Shown piece after piece: positions 26,720-35,254 of a stretch of 64,000 nt of DNA. Source of the stretch: an uncultured Eubacteriales bacterium (GTDB lineage Bacteria; Bacillota; Clostridia; Oscillospirales; Acutalibacteraceae); the NCBI GenBank assembly GCA_934476085.1, contig CAKSNE010000001.1:1-64000 (forward strand), in the 5' to 3' direction. The translations under genes were made by a program, and so were the position numbers. Position 1 is the stretch's first letter. Every line of letters begins with the position of its first letter. Under the pieces are notes generated by a model that saw nothing but the letters and a program-made list of their open reading frames with translations, was not told the origin of the DNA and made no database searches.

Positions 26720-27733
26720 ATGAAAAAGTATCTTTTACCTAAAGAAGGAAAGTTTTATAAAGCAAATTTACACGCTCACGGAACAGGCTCTGACGGCGAA
26801 TTTACTCCGCAGAAAATGAAAGAAGAGTTTAAAAAGCGTGGTTATGATATTCTTAGTATTACCGAACATGAGGTATTAAAAAATTATTATCAATATTCTG
26901 ATGATGACTTTTTGTTTATCAATGGCTATGAATTATCAATTACCGAAGACAAAAGCGATGATTGGGCAGAGAATAAATGTTGCCATTTAAATCTTTACTG
27001 CAGTGATAAAAACAGTATTAAACAGGTTTGCTATCATCCTGATACTATTTGGTTTGCGGGCGATGAAGTTAAATCAAAAGTTGAGTATTACGGTGATTAT
27101 TACAACAGAAAATACTCGGTAGACGGAATAAACGATGTTATAAAACAGGCTAATGATAAAGGATTTATCGTTTGTTTAAATCATCCTTATTGGTCGCTTC
27201 AAGAGCCGGAAGAATTAAAGCAATATAAAGGTCTTTTTGCACTTGAAATTTATAATACCGACAATATTTATTGGGGCTGGTCGGAGTATGATGTTTATGC
27301 TTATGATATTATGTGCCGCAGCGGTATGAGAATTGCTGCACAAATGGCTGACGATAATCATAATCATACTAAAGATGATATTTTTGCCGGCACTTTTGGC
27401 GGATTTGATATGATTAAGGCTAAGGAACTCACTTATGAAAGTGTTTTTGAAGCACTTAAAAATCAGGATTTTTATTGTTCTCAAGGCCCTGAAATTTATG
27501 ATCTTTATGTTGAAGACGGATATGTTTATATTAAATGCTCGCCTGTAAAATCAATTATAAAATCAACAGGTATCAGAGATATTGACAGAGTTTTTGATAA
27601 AAACGGCGGAGTTGTAACTGAAGCTAAATTCAAACTTGAAGATAAATTTCAATATGTTCGTTTTGATCTTGTCGATGAAAAAGGAAAGCGTGCGAACACA
27701 AGAGCATATTTTTCTGACGAGTGGAAAGATTAA
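26720..27733 (+). CDS. PHP-domain phosphoesterase-like protein
   Basis: This 337-residue protein starts with a polymerase-and-histidinol-phosphatase metal-binding fold. NLHAHGTGSDGEF supplies the first metal histidines, LSITEHEVL the next, and GFIVCLNHPYWS, ALEIYN and MADDNHNH later ligands. Such proteins hydrolyse phosphate esters or nucleotides with two or three metal ions. It is not HisK-like beyond the fold, and the substrate is unknown. The last 90 residues are beta-rich. TTGGAGATG precedes the start. The MGMT-like gene follows within 10-16 nt and is co-transcribed. Confidence 0.82.
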   Translation: MKKYLLPKEGKFYKANLHAHGTGSDGEFTPQKMKEEFKKRGYDILSITEHEVLKNYYQYSDDDFLFINGYELSITEDKSDDWAENKCCHLNLYCSDKNSIKQVCYHPDTIWFAGDEVKSKVEYYGDYYNRKYSVDGINDVIKQANDKGFIVCLNHPYWSLQEPEELKQYKGLFALEIYNTDNIYWGWSEYDVYAYDIMCRSGMRIAAQMADDNHNHTKDDIFAGTFGGFDMIKAKELTYESVFEALKNQDFYCSQGPEIYDLYVEDGYVYIKCSPVKSIIKSTGIRDIDRVFDKNGGVVTEAKFKLEDKFQYVRFDLVDEKGKRANTRAYFSDEWKD

Positions 27734-27742
27734 TTTTAGGTG

Positions 27743-28057
27743 ATGAAATTGAACACTTTTGAAAAAATCTATGAAGTGGTTAAGAAAATACCAAAGGGCA
27801 AGGTTGCAACTTACGGTCAAATTGCAACGCTTGCGGGCAATCCGCACTGGTCGCAGATTGTCGGTTATGCACTTCATGTAAACCCTGATCCGAAAAACAT
27901 TCCTTGTTATCGAGTGGTAAACAGATTCGGTCAGACTTCTTGTGCGTTTGCCTTTGGCGGTGAAAACGCTCAGGTTGGACTTTTAGAAGCAGAAGGTATT
28001 GAACTTACCGACGGAAAAGTAGACCTTGAAAAATATTTATGGGACGGGGAAAGCTAA
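27743..28057 (+). CDS. MGMT-family protein (DNA-binding domain only) with PCYR active-site motif
   Basis: This protein of about 104 residues corresponds to the C-terminal domain of O6-alkylguanine-DNA alkyltransferases. GKVATYGQIATLAGNP is the helix-turn-helix part and IPCYRVVNRFG the active-site loop. Full alkyltransferases have PCHR, and alkyltransferase-like proteins usually have PWHR. Here the cysteine (C55) is kept and the histidine is replaced by tyrosine. The start is uncertain: ATG 27743 sits very close to AGG, while TTG 27749 would be better spaced. It may be a DNA-lesion recogniser or a weak alkyltransferase. Confidence 0.78.
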   Translation: MKLNTFEKIYEVVKKIPKGKVATYGQIATLAGNPHWSQIVGYALHVNPDPKNIPCYRVVNRFGQTSCAFAFGGENAQVGLLEAEGIELTDGKVDLEKYLWDGES

Positions 28058-28068
28058 ATAAAAAACAC

Positions 28069-28097
28069 TTGATTTTTGGGTTAAAGTGTGGTATTAT
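28069..28097 (+). promoter_or_regulatory. Promoter of the rimP-nusA-infB operon
   Basis: TTGATT (28069-28074), 17 nt, TATTAT (28092-28097). Transcription would start near 28104, leaving a leader of about 90 nt before rimP. Confidence 0.75.
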
Positions 28098-28124
28098 ACT
28101 ATTAGTTAAGATATTGTAGTAAAG

Positions 28125-28155
28125 GAAAGAGTGGGTTGACAAAACCTGCTCTTTC
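28125..28155 (+). promoter_or_regulatory. Terminator-like hairpin in the rimP leader (possible attenuator)
   Basis: A 13-bp stem (28125-28137 with 28143-28155, two G-U pairs) and 5-nt loop followed by a T-rich AGTTTTATT. It lies between the promoter and the rimP start, so it could stop transcription before the operon. Leader terminators before nusA operons are known in E. coli. Confidence 0.6.
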
Positions 28156-28195
28156 AGTTTTATTACAAAAAAACATTAAAAAAGGAGTTGTTTTA

Positions 28196-28666
28196 GTGTC
28201 TTCTTCAAAACAAAGCACTGTGGATAAGGTTTTAAGTATTATCGCTCCGATTGCAAAAGAACAGGGGCTTGATATTTGGGATGTCCGCTATTTAAAAGAA
28301 GGTGCTTCGTATTTTCTTAGAATTTTTATTGAAAAACCCGAAGGAATTACGATTGACGATTGCGAGAATTTTTCTCGTGCTATTGATGAACCGCTTGATG
28401 AAGCTGATCCGATTAAAGAGAATTACTTTTTAGAAGTTTCTTCTCCGGGACTTGGTAGAGAGCTTGTAAAAGAAGAGCATTTTAAAGCGTTTATCGGTGA
28501 AAATGTTATAGTAAAACTTTTTAGACCGATAAACAAACAGAAAGAATTTAAAGGCAAATTATTAGATTATCAAAACGGAAAAGTTATCATAGAATTTAAC
28601 AACGAAACTTGTACCTTTGATAAGGGTGAAATTTCAAAAGTTAATGTTGATGATATAGATTTTTAA
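28196..28666 (+). CDS. rimP: Ribosome maturation factor RimP
   Basis: This 156-residue protein helps assemble the 30S subunit. Family landmarks are GLDIWDVRYLKEG, LRIFIEKPEGITIDDCE, LEVSSPGLGREL and a C-terminal SH3-like domain. The start is GTG 28196, with AAAGGAG 8 nt upstream. A longer in-frame TTG at 28136 lies inside the leader hairpin and is rejected. First gene of the rimP-nusA-rnpM-ylxQ-infB-rbfA run, the same order as in Bacillus. Confidence 0.93.
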   Translation: MSSSKQSTVDKVLSIIAPIAKEQGLDIWDVRYLKEGASYFLRIFIEKPEGITIDDCENFSRAIDEPLDEADPIKENYFLEVSSPGLGRELVKEEHFKAFIGENVIVKLFRPINKQKEFKGKLLDYQNGKVIIEFNNETCTFDKGEISKVNVDDIDF

Positions 28667-28697
28667 AAAATATTTTGTAAAGGTGGACTAAGAAAAA

Positions 28698-29759
28698 ATG
28701 AAAAATAAAGAATTTTTTGAAGCATTGAGATTAATGGAAAAGGAGAAAGGTATTCCTGCTGAATTTCTTGCTGAGAAAATTGCTAATGCAATCGTAGTTG
28801 CTGAAAGAAGAGATTACAACGGACTTGATATTGTTCATTGTGATATTGATGTTGAAAAAGAAAAAATTGATGTTTATGTTGTAAAAGAAGTTGTTGAAAA
28901 TATCGACCCTGAACACGAAGCTGAACAAATTATTTTAGAAGACGCTTTGAAATGTTCAAAAAAAGCAGTTGTTGGCGGTACTGTTAATGTTAAACTTAAT
29001 ACCAAAAACTTCGGCAGAATTGTTGCTCAAACAGCAAAACATGTTATCCGTCAGGGTATTCGTGAAGCAGAACACGGAATGGTTTTGGAAGAGTTCCAAT
29101 CCAAAAATAGCGAAATTGTTTCCGCTACTGTTACTTCAATAGACCCTGTTACAGGCAACGCTACTTTGAAAATCGGTAAATCAGACGCTATTTTACCAAG
29201 AAGCGAACAAGTTCCTAACGAAACCTTGGTTGAAGGTCAAATTATTAAAGTTTATATCGTTGATGTCAGAGAAACCGAAAAAGGTCCTAAGATTATGATT
29301 TCAAGAACTCATCCGGGCTTTGTCAGAAGACTTTTTGAAATGGAAGTTCCTGAAATTTTTGACGGTATTGTTGAAATTAAAGCAGTATCTCGTGAAGCAG
29401 GTGCCAGAACTAAAATGGCTGTTTACTCAAAAGATGAAAATGTTGATCCAATCGGTGCTTGTATCGGACCTAAAGGTCAGCGTGTTTCAACTATTGTTGA
29501 AGAACTCGGCGGAGAAAAAATCGATATTGTTAAATATTCAGATGATATTACCGCTTTTGTTTCAGAAGCTTTATCTCCTGCAAGCGTAGTTTCGGTTGAA
29601 ATTATTGATGAGGCTGCTAAATCATGTCGTGCATCAGTACCTGACCATCAGTTATCACTTGCTATCGGTAACAAAGGTCAAAATGCAAGACTTGCCGCTA
29701 AACTTACAGGCTGGAAAATTGATATTCGCCCTGAAAGCGGTTACTACGGAGAAGAATAA
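28698..29759 (+). CDS. nusA: Transcription termination/antitermination factor NusA
   Basis: This 353-residue protein binds RNA polymerase and nascent RNA. It has an N-terminal polymerase-binding domain (residues 1-125), an S1 domain (about 135-200, GQIIKVYIVDV) and two KH domains (DPIGACIGPKGQRV near 255 and LAIGNKGQNARLAAKLTGWKIDI near 320, each with the GxxG loop). It ends after KH2 without the acidic repeats of E. coli NusA, as usual in Firmicutes. AAAGGTGGA precedes the start. NusA may also control its own operon through the leader hairpin. Confidence 0.95.
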   Translation: MKNKEFFEALRLMEKEKGIPAEFLAEKIANAIVVAERRDYNGLDIVHCDIDVEKEKIDVYVVKEVVENIDPEHEAEQIILEDALKCSKKAVVGGTVNVKLNTKNFGRIVAQTAKHVIRQGIREAEHGMVLEEFQSKNSEIVSATVTSIDPVTGNATLKIGKSDAILPRSEQVPNETLVEGQIIKVYIVDVRETEKGPKIMISRTHPGFVRRLFEMEVPEIFDGIVEIKAVSREAGARTKMAVYSKDENVDPIGACIGPKGQRVSTIVEELGGEKIDIVKYSDDITAFVSEALSPASVVSVEIIDEAAKSCRASVPDHQLSLAIGNKGQNARLAAKLTGWKIDIRPESGYYGEE

Positions 29760-29764
29760 GAAAT

Positions 29765-30037
29765 ATGGTAAAACAAAAGAAAATCCCTATGAGAATGTGC
29801 GTTGGTTGCGGTCAGCGATTTGATAAGCGTGAACTTGTTAGGGTTGTTAAAAACAGCGAAGGTAAAATTTTTCTTGACCTTACAGGAAAGGCAGCAGGCA
29901 GAGGTGCTTATTGTTGCAGAAATGCCGATTGTTTAGCTAAAGCTAAAAAGGGCAAAAAGCTAAACAGAGCTTTTGAAACTTCTGTGCCTGATGAAATTTA
30001 TGATTCGCTTATAAAGGAACTTGAAGATGCAGAATAA
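29765..30037 (+). CDS. rnpM: YlxR-family protein, RNase P modulator RnpM
   Basis: This 90-residue basic protein (DUF448) opens with MRMCVGCGQRFDKREL, then GKAAGRGAYCC and CLAKAKKGKKLNRAF. The family is fixed between nusA and infB in Firmicutes, and the Bacillus member binds the RNase P RNA and dampens its activity. It begins 5 nt after nusA, using GGAGAAG inside the nusA end. Its end overlaps ylxQ by 11 nt. Confidence 0.9.
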   Translation: MVKQKKIPMRMCVGCGQRFDKRELVRVVKNSEGKIFLDLTGKAAGRGAYCCRNADCLAKAKKGKKLNRAFETSVPDEIYDSLIKELEDAE

Positions 30038-30326
30038 GTTTTTAAATTTACTCGGAATGGCGAGAAAAGCAAACCGCTTACAACTCGGTTATGATAAATC
30101 GTTAGAAGCAGTTCATAAAGGTTCTGCTAAAATAGTTTTTGTTGCAAATGATTTATCGGAAAAAACTAAAAAAGGGTTGTGCTTTGCGGCGGAAGACAAA
30201 AAAATATCTGTAATTACTGTGCCTTACAGCATTTTTGATATTACTAATGCGGTTGGCAGTAAAACGGGTATTGTTGCAATTACAGACGCAGGTTTTGCAA
30301 AAAGTTTCTTAAAACTAATTGACTAA
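30027..30326 (+). CDS. ylxQ: L7Ae-like RNA-binding protein YlxQ
   Basis: This 99-residue L7Ae/L30e/S12e/Gadd45-fold protein, by analogy a kink-turn RNA binder. Landmarks are LLGMARKANRLQLGYD and AKIVFVANDLSEKT. ATG 30027 is preferred over TTG 30021 because AAAGGA at 30013-30018 is too close to the latter. It overlaps rnpM by 11 nt and precedes infB by 61 nt, a gap with a small ATCGG/CCGAT hairpin. Confidence 0.88.
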   Translation: MQNKFLNLLGMARKANRLQLGYDKSLEAVHKGSAKIVFVANDLSEKTKKGLCFAAEDKKISVITVPYSIFDITNAVGSKTGIVAITDAGFAKSFLKLID

Positions 30327-30387
30327 AAGCTTATATCGGATAACCGATTTCATATAGATACCTTATTTTAATAAAGGATGATGTAAT

Positions 30388-33018
30388 ATGTTAGTTAAAT
30401 ACAAAGTAAACGAGGTTGCAAAAGATTTTGCACAAGATACTAAAGATTTACTTGAAATTTTAAAAAATAAATTTCCTGAAAGAGCTTTTAAAAATACAAC
30501 TGCTCTTGAAGAGAATGAACTTAACTTTGTTTTTGATTATTATACACAGAAAAACGAAGTTAAATCTTTTGATGATTATTTTGCAGTCGGCGAAAAAGCT
30601 CAAAAGAAAAGAGAAGCTGATAAAGAGGCTAAAAAGGCTGCAAGACTTAAAGAACAAGAGTTGCTTGCTGCTCAATTAAAAGCTGCTATGGCAGCTCAAA
30701 ATGCACCAAAAGCAGAAGAAGCAGCAGAAGAAGTTAAAGAGAAAAAGGCTGAACCTAAAAAAGTCGAAGAGAAAAAAGTTGAGCCTAAAACAGAAACTAA
30801 AAAGGCAGATAAGCCAAAACAGGAAGCTAAAACAGAAGTTAAATCCGAAGCAAAAAAACCTGAGCCTAAAAAGGTTGAAAAGAAGAAACAGGAAGAAGTA
30901 AAATCAGAAAAAAATGCTGATAAAAAGCCTGTTTCAAAAGAAGCTCCAAAACAGTATAAAGATAAGAAAAAAGCTCCGGCTAAACCTAGAAGCGAAGGCA
31001 GAATTCGTGATAAAGGCGACCACGATAATTTAGAAATTCACACAGTTGAAAGCTATAAAATCGATACTCGTGCTACTGAATTTGACGCTGATAAATACAA
31101 CGAGAAATATGATGAAATTTCTCCGGCTCACAAATACGGTGACAACTTCCAGAAAAAACAGAAAATTCATCAAAAATCTCAACAATACAGAAAAGGTAAC
31201 AAAAGCTCAAAGCGTGAAACCGAAGCTGACAGACTTAGAAAAATTCAGCTTGAAAAAATCAAGGCTAAACCTATTGAAATCACTATCGGTGATGAAATTA
31301 CCGTTGCTGAACTCGCATCAAGAATGAAAAAGACTGCTGCCGAAGTTGTTAAACAGTTAATGATGCTTGGTATAATGGCAAGTGCAACTGAAACAATAGA
31401 TTATGATACTGCTGCAATCGTTGCAACCGAAATGGGTGCAAAGGTTACTAAAGAAGTAGTTGTTACAATTGAAGAAAGAATTATGGATATTCAAGAAGAT
31501 AAAGAAGAAGACTTGAAACCTCGTGATCCTGTTGTAGTTGTTATGGGCCACGTTGACCACGGTAAAACTTCTATTCTTGATAGAATTCGTTCATCTTCTG
31601 TTACTTCAACCGAAGCCGGCGGTATTACTCAACATATCGGTGCTTACCAGGTTAAAGTTGACGGTAAAAACATTACTTTCCTTGACACTCCGGGTCACGC
31701 TGCATTTACTGCAATGCGTCAGCGTGGTGCAAATGTAACTGATATTGCTATTTTGGTTGTTGCTGCTGATGACGGTATTATGCCACAGACTGTTGAAGCT
31801 ATTAACCACGCAAAAGCTGCCGGTGTTGAAATTATCGTTGCTATTAACAAAATGGATAAACCGGGTGCATCAACTGAACAGATTATGCAACAGTTGACCG
31901 AGTATGAATTAGTTCCTGAAGCTTGGGGCGGTAATATTATTACAGTTCCTGTTTCTGCTCATACAGGTATGGGTATTGATGAACTTTTGTCAAATATTTT
32001 GCTTGTTGCTGAAATGATGGAATTAAAAGCTAACCCTGACAGAATGGCAAAAGGTGCGGTTATCGAAGCTAAGCTTGATAAAGGCCGTGGCCCTGTTGCT
32101 ACAATTCTTGTTCAAAACGGTACTTTACATGTTGGCGATATTATCGTTGCAGGTAAAACTGTTGGTAGAGTCAGAGTTATGCTTAACGATAAAGGCGAAA
32201 GAGTTAAAGAAGCAGGCCCATCGGTTCCTGTTGAAATTACAGGTCTTGATGAAGTTCCGTCAGCCGGCGATAACTTCGACTGCGTTTCTGATGAAAGACT
32301 TGCAAGAGAGCTTGTTGAACAAAGAAAAGCTCAATTTAAAGAAGAAGAATTTAACAAGTATCAAAAAGTTACTCTTGATAACTTGTTTGACCAATTACAA
32401 CAAGGCGAAATGAAAGACCTAAATGTTATTGTTAAAGCTGATGTTCAAGGCTCTGTTGAGGCTGTTCGTCAGTCACTCGAAAAACTTTCTAATGAAGAAG
32501 TCAGAGTTAAAGTAATTCATGGCGGTGTTGGTGCTATTTCCGAGTCTGATGTTATGCTTGCAGGTGCTTCAAACGCTATTATTGTAGGCTTTAATGTTCG
32601 TCCTGACCCTGTTGCAAAACAGTTAGCAGAAAAAGACGGCGTTGATATGCGACTTTACAGAATTATTTATGACTGTATTGAAGAGATTGAAGCCGCTATT
32701 AAAGGTATGCTTGCACCTAAATTCAGAGAAGTACAACTTGGCCGTGCCGAAGTCAGAGAAGTTTATAAGATTTCTTCTGTCGGTACTATTGCAGGTTGCT
32801 ACATTCTTGAGGGTAAAGTTACTCGTAACGCACAAATTCGTGTTGTTCGTGACGGTATCGTTTTAGCCGAAGATACAATTGATTCTTTAAGAAGATTTAA
32901 AGACGATGTAAAAGAAGTTGCAACAAACTTTGAATGTGGTATCGGACTTGAGAAATTTAATGATATTAAAGAAGGCGATATTTTTGAAGCCTTTGTTATT
33001 GAAGAGTATCAGGACTAA
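30388..33018 (+). CDS. infB: Translation initiation factor IF-2
   Basis: This 876-residue GTPase positions initiator tRNA on the ribosome. The N-terminal IF2_N part is followed by a long low-complexity region (about residues 75-245) of Lys/Glu/Ala/Pro-rich repeats such as EPKKVEEKKVEPK. A second IF2_N domain lies at about 295-355. The G domain has GHVDHGKTS, DTPGHAAF, NKMDKPG and SAHTG. Domains II to IV follow to the end. AAAGGATGA precedes the start. Length and order are normal for Clostridia. Confidence 0.97.
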   Translation: MLVKYKVNEVAKDFAQDTKDLLEILKNKFPERAFKNTTALEENELNFVFDYYTQKNEVKSFDDYFAVGEKAQKKREADKEAKKAARLKEQELLAAQLKAAMAAQNAPKAEEAAEEVKEKKAEPKKVEEKKVEPKTETKKADKPKQEAKTEVKSEAKKPEPKKVEKKKQEEVKSEKNADKKPVSKEAPKQYKDKKKAPAKPRSEGRIRDKGDHDNLEIHTVESYKIDTRATEFDADKYNEKYDEISPAHKYGDNFQKKQKIHQKSQQYRKGNKSSKRETEADRLRKIQLEKIKAKPIEITIGDEITVAELASRMKKTAAEVVKQLMMLGIMASATETIDYDTAAIVATEMGAKVTKEVVVTIEERIMDIQEDKEEDLKPRDPVVVVMGHVDHGKTSILDRIRSSSVTSTEAGGITQHIGAYQVKVDGKNITFLDTPGHAAFTAMRQRGANVTDIAILVVAADDGIMPQTVEAINHAKAAGVEIIVAINKMDKPGASTEQIMQQLTEYELVPEAWGGNIITVPVSAHTGMGIDELLSNILLVAEMMELKANPDRMAKGAVIEAKLDKGRGPVATILVQNGTLHVGDIIVAGKTVGRVRVMLNDKGERVKEAGPSVPVEITGLDEVPSAGDNFDCVSDERLARELVEQRKAQFKEEEFNKYQKVTLDNLFDQLQQGEMKDLNVIVKADVQGSVEAVRQSLEKLSNEEVRVKVIHGGVGAISESDVMLAGASNAIIVGFNVRPDPVAKQLAEKDGVDMRLYRIIYDCIEEIEAAIKGMLAPKFREVQLGRAEVREVYKISSVGTIAGCYILEGKVTRNAQIRVVRDGIVLAEDTIDSLRRFKDDVKEVATNFECGIGLEKFNDIKEGDIFEAFVIEEYQD

Positions 33019-33043
33019 TTATTTTTTAAGGAGCGACAAATAA

Positions 33044-33379
33044 ATGGGTTCGCATAGAATTGATAGAATTTCTGAAGATATGAAAAGATGTCTTGCAGAT
33101 ATTATCAAAGATTTAAAAGACCCTCGAATTTCAAAACTTTTATCGGTAATCCGTGTTGATGTTACAGGCGATTTGTCTTATGCAAAAGTTTATGTCAGCG
33201 CTATTGAGGGTTACGATAAAACTCTTGAATCGGTTAAAGGACTTAAATCAGCCGAGGGTTATATTAAAAGACAGTTAAATTCTCAAATGAAACTTCGCAA
33301 AATTCCTGCGCTTAATTTCATTGCTGATAATTCAATTGAAAACGGCGCTCATATTGCAAGAATTATTGAAGATTTTTAA
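33044..33379 (+). CDS. rbfA: Ribosome-binding factor A
   Basis: This 111-residue single KH-like domain protein for late 30S maturation. The family pattern is RIDRISEDMKRCLADII, KDPRISKLLSVIRVDV and RKIPALNFIADNSIENG. AAGGAG precedes ATG 33044. It sits between infB and the DHH phosphoesterase, the standard Firmicute order (the small ylxP gene of Bacillus is absent). Confidence 0.94.
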   Translation: MGSHRIDRISEDMKRCLADIIKDLKDPRISKLLSVIRVDVTGDLSYAKVYVSAIEGYDKTLESVKGLKSAEGYIKRQLNSQMKLRKIPALNFIADNSIENGAHIARIIEDF

Positions 33380-33390
33380 AGGTAAAAACT

Positions 33391-34356
33391 ATGATTATTG
33401 ATTTAAAAACTGCGGTTAAAAGATTAAAAGAAAATGATGATATAGTTATTCTTATTCATCAATTTCCTGACGGTGATACTATCGGTTGCGGTTATTCGCT
33501 TTGTATGGCGTTAAAGTCACTCGGAAAAAGAGCTAGAGTTGAATGTTGTGATGAAGTAGGCGAACGCTACAATTATATAACCGAAAATGTTTCTTTTGAT
33601 GAGTTTGAACCGAAATTTGTAGTCGCAGTTGATGTTGCTGATATAAAATTGCTTGGCAGTAAGGCCGATGAATATGAAAGAATTGATTTGTGTATTGACC
33701 ACCATGGCTCAAACACCGATTATGCTTTAGAAACTTATGTTGATTCATCTGCCGCTGCTGCTTGCGAAATTTTATATGAAACAGAAAAAATGCTTTGCGG
33801 CGATGTTGATAAAGACCAAGCCGCTGCACTATATACAGGTATTTCAACCGATACGGGCTGTTTTAAATTTTCTAATACAACCGCAAAAACTCATAGAATT
33901 GCGGCTGAACTTATGGAAAAGGATATCAGATATGATGAGATTAACCGAATTATGTTTGATACAAAATCAAAAAGCAGAATTATGGTTGAGCGTGCCGCAA
34001 TGAATACTATTAAGTTTTCTTGTGATGATAAAGTTGCTATTATGACGCTTACTAAAGAAATGCGTGAAAAATACAACGCTCATGATTCAGAGCTTGAAGG
34101 CATTACAGGTCTTCCAAGAACTATTGAAGGCGTTTTATTAGGCATTACTATTCGTGAGCGTGATGATACCGGCATTTGCAAAATTTCCGCAAGAACTCAT
34201 CCGCCTATTTCAGCATCTGATTTTTGTGCAAACTTTGGCGGTGGCGGTCATGATCGTGCCGCAGGTTGCGAGATAAAAGCGGATAAGGAAACCGCTTATG
34301 AAATGCTTTTGAAAGCTGCAAGGGAAACTATGAAAAAAGCAGGATTAATAGATTAA
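33391..34356 (+). CDS. nrnA: DHH-family phosphoesterase, NrnA-like oligoribonuclease/pAp phosphatase
   Basis: This 321-residue DHH/DHHA1 protein would degrade short RNA, pAp or cyclic-dinucleotide products. HQFPDGDTIGCGYSL carries the first metal ligands, VAVDVAD the second, CIDHHGSN the DHH motif and GISTDTGCFKFSNT the fourth. The DHHA1 domain ends in NFGGGGHDRAAGCEI, the substrate-binding GGGH. A one-base TAATG overlap couples it to truB. Its place between rbfA and truB is common in Clostridia. Confidence 0.9.
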   Translation: MIIDLKTAVKRLKENDDIVILIHQFPDGDTIGCGYSLCMALKSLGKRARVECCDEVGERYNYITENVSFDEFEPKFVVAVDVADIKLLGSKADEYERIDLCIDHHGSNTDYALETYVDSSAAAACEILYETEKMLCGDVDKDQAAALYTGISTDTGCFKFSNTTAKTHRIAAELMEKDIRYDEINRIMFDTKSKSRIMVERAAMNTIKFSCDDKVAIMTLTKEMREKYNAHDSELEGITGLPRTIEGVLLGITIRERDDTGICKISARTHPPISASDFCANFGGGGHDRAAGCEIKADKETAYEMLLKAARETMKKAGLID

Positions 34357-35219
34357 TGAATGGATTTGTTTTAATTAACAAGCCTTGCGGAATGACATCG
34401 TTTAAAGTAACCGGTGCGGTAAAACATAAAACCGGTGAAAAGCGTTGTGGTCACGCCGGAACGCTAGACCCGCTTGCAACAGGTGTTTTACCTATTATGA
34501 TTGGTAGGGCAACAAGGCTCATTGATTTAATTGATGATAATAAAAAAGTTTATAAAGCGTCTATGGTTTTTGGACTTACTACCGATACTCTCGATTGCGA
34601 GGGCGAAGTTTTAAGCGACCAACCTGTGGATTTAACCGCTGATGAAATAAAGTCGGTTTTAAAAGAGTTTTTAGGCGAGATTACTCAAATTCCGCCTATG
34701 TATTCGGCACTTTCAAAAGACGGCGTTAAACTTTATAAACTTGCTCGACAGGGTATTGAAGTTGAGAGAAAGCCACGAAAAACAACTATTTTTTCGATAG
34801 AACTGCTTAAATTTGACGGTGTTGATACCGCTGAAATTTTAGTTGAATGTTCAAAAGGTACTTATATCAGAACGCTGATTGATGACATTGGTATGCGTCT
34901 TAAATGCGGTGCTTATATGAACAGACTTCAGCGTGTTCGAGGCAGCGGATTTACGGTTGATGATTGCATAAGCCTTGATGAATTTATGGATAGCGATTTA
35001 TCAAAAACAGTTATTCCTGCGGATAAAGCGGTGGCTTGTTTTCCGGCGGTTGCGGTTACTATACCCCAATCAAAACGCTTTTCAAACGGAAATGAGCTTG
35101 ATTTAAAAAGACTTAAAATAAAGGAAAAATCTATTTATTATAGAGTTTATTGCGAAGAGAAATTTTTAGGACTTGGCGAAATTAAGGGTGAAACCCTAAA
35201 GCCAAAATGTGTTTTTTAA
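34356..35219 (+). CDS. truB: tRNA pseudouridine(55) synthase TruB
   Basis: This 287-residue enzyme makes pseudouridine 55 in the tRNA T-loop. The catalytic aspartate is in HAGTLDPLATGVL. Other family motifs are GFVLINKPCGMTS, QIPPMYSALSKDGVKLY and CSKGTYIRTLIDDIG. The C-terminal 60 residues form a short PUA-like end. It is coupled to the preceding nrnA gene and followed by ribF. Confidence 0.95.
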   Translation: MNGFVLINKPCGMTSFKVTGAVKHKTGEKRCGHAGTLDPLATGVLPIMIGRATRLIDLIDDNKKVYKASMVFGLTTDTLDCEGEVLSDQPVDLTADEIKSVLKEFLGEITQIPPMYSALSKDGVKLYKLARQGIEVERKPRKTTIFSIELLKFDGVDTAEILVECSKGTYIRTLIDDIGMRLKCGAYMNRLQRVRGSGFTVDDCISLDEFMDSDLSKTVIPADKAVACFPAVAVTIPQSKRFSNGNELDLKRLKIKEKSIYYRVYCEEKFLGLGEIKGETLKPKCVF

Positions 35220-35254
35220 ATTTTAGTTTTGCAAAATTAAATAAGGGCAGAAAA

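Noticed and set aside
28136..28195. Longer RimP start
   Set aside because: The codon lies inside the leader hairpin; GTG 28196 has a proper AAAGGAG and matches family length.
30700..31330. Several lysine-rich ORFs in other frames across infB
   Set aside because: They are shadows of the Lys/Glu repeat region of IF-2 and have no ribosome binding sites.
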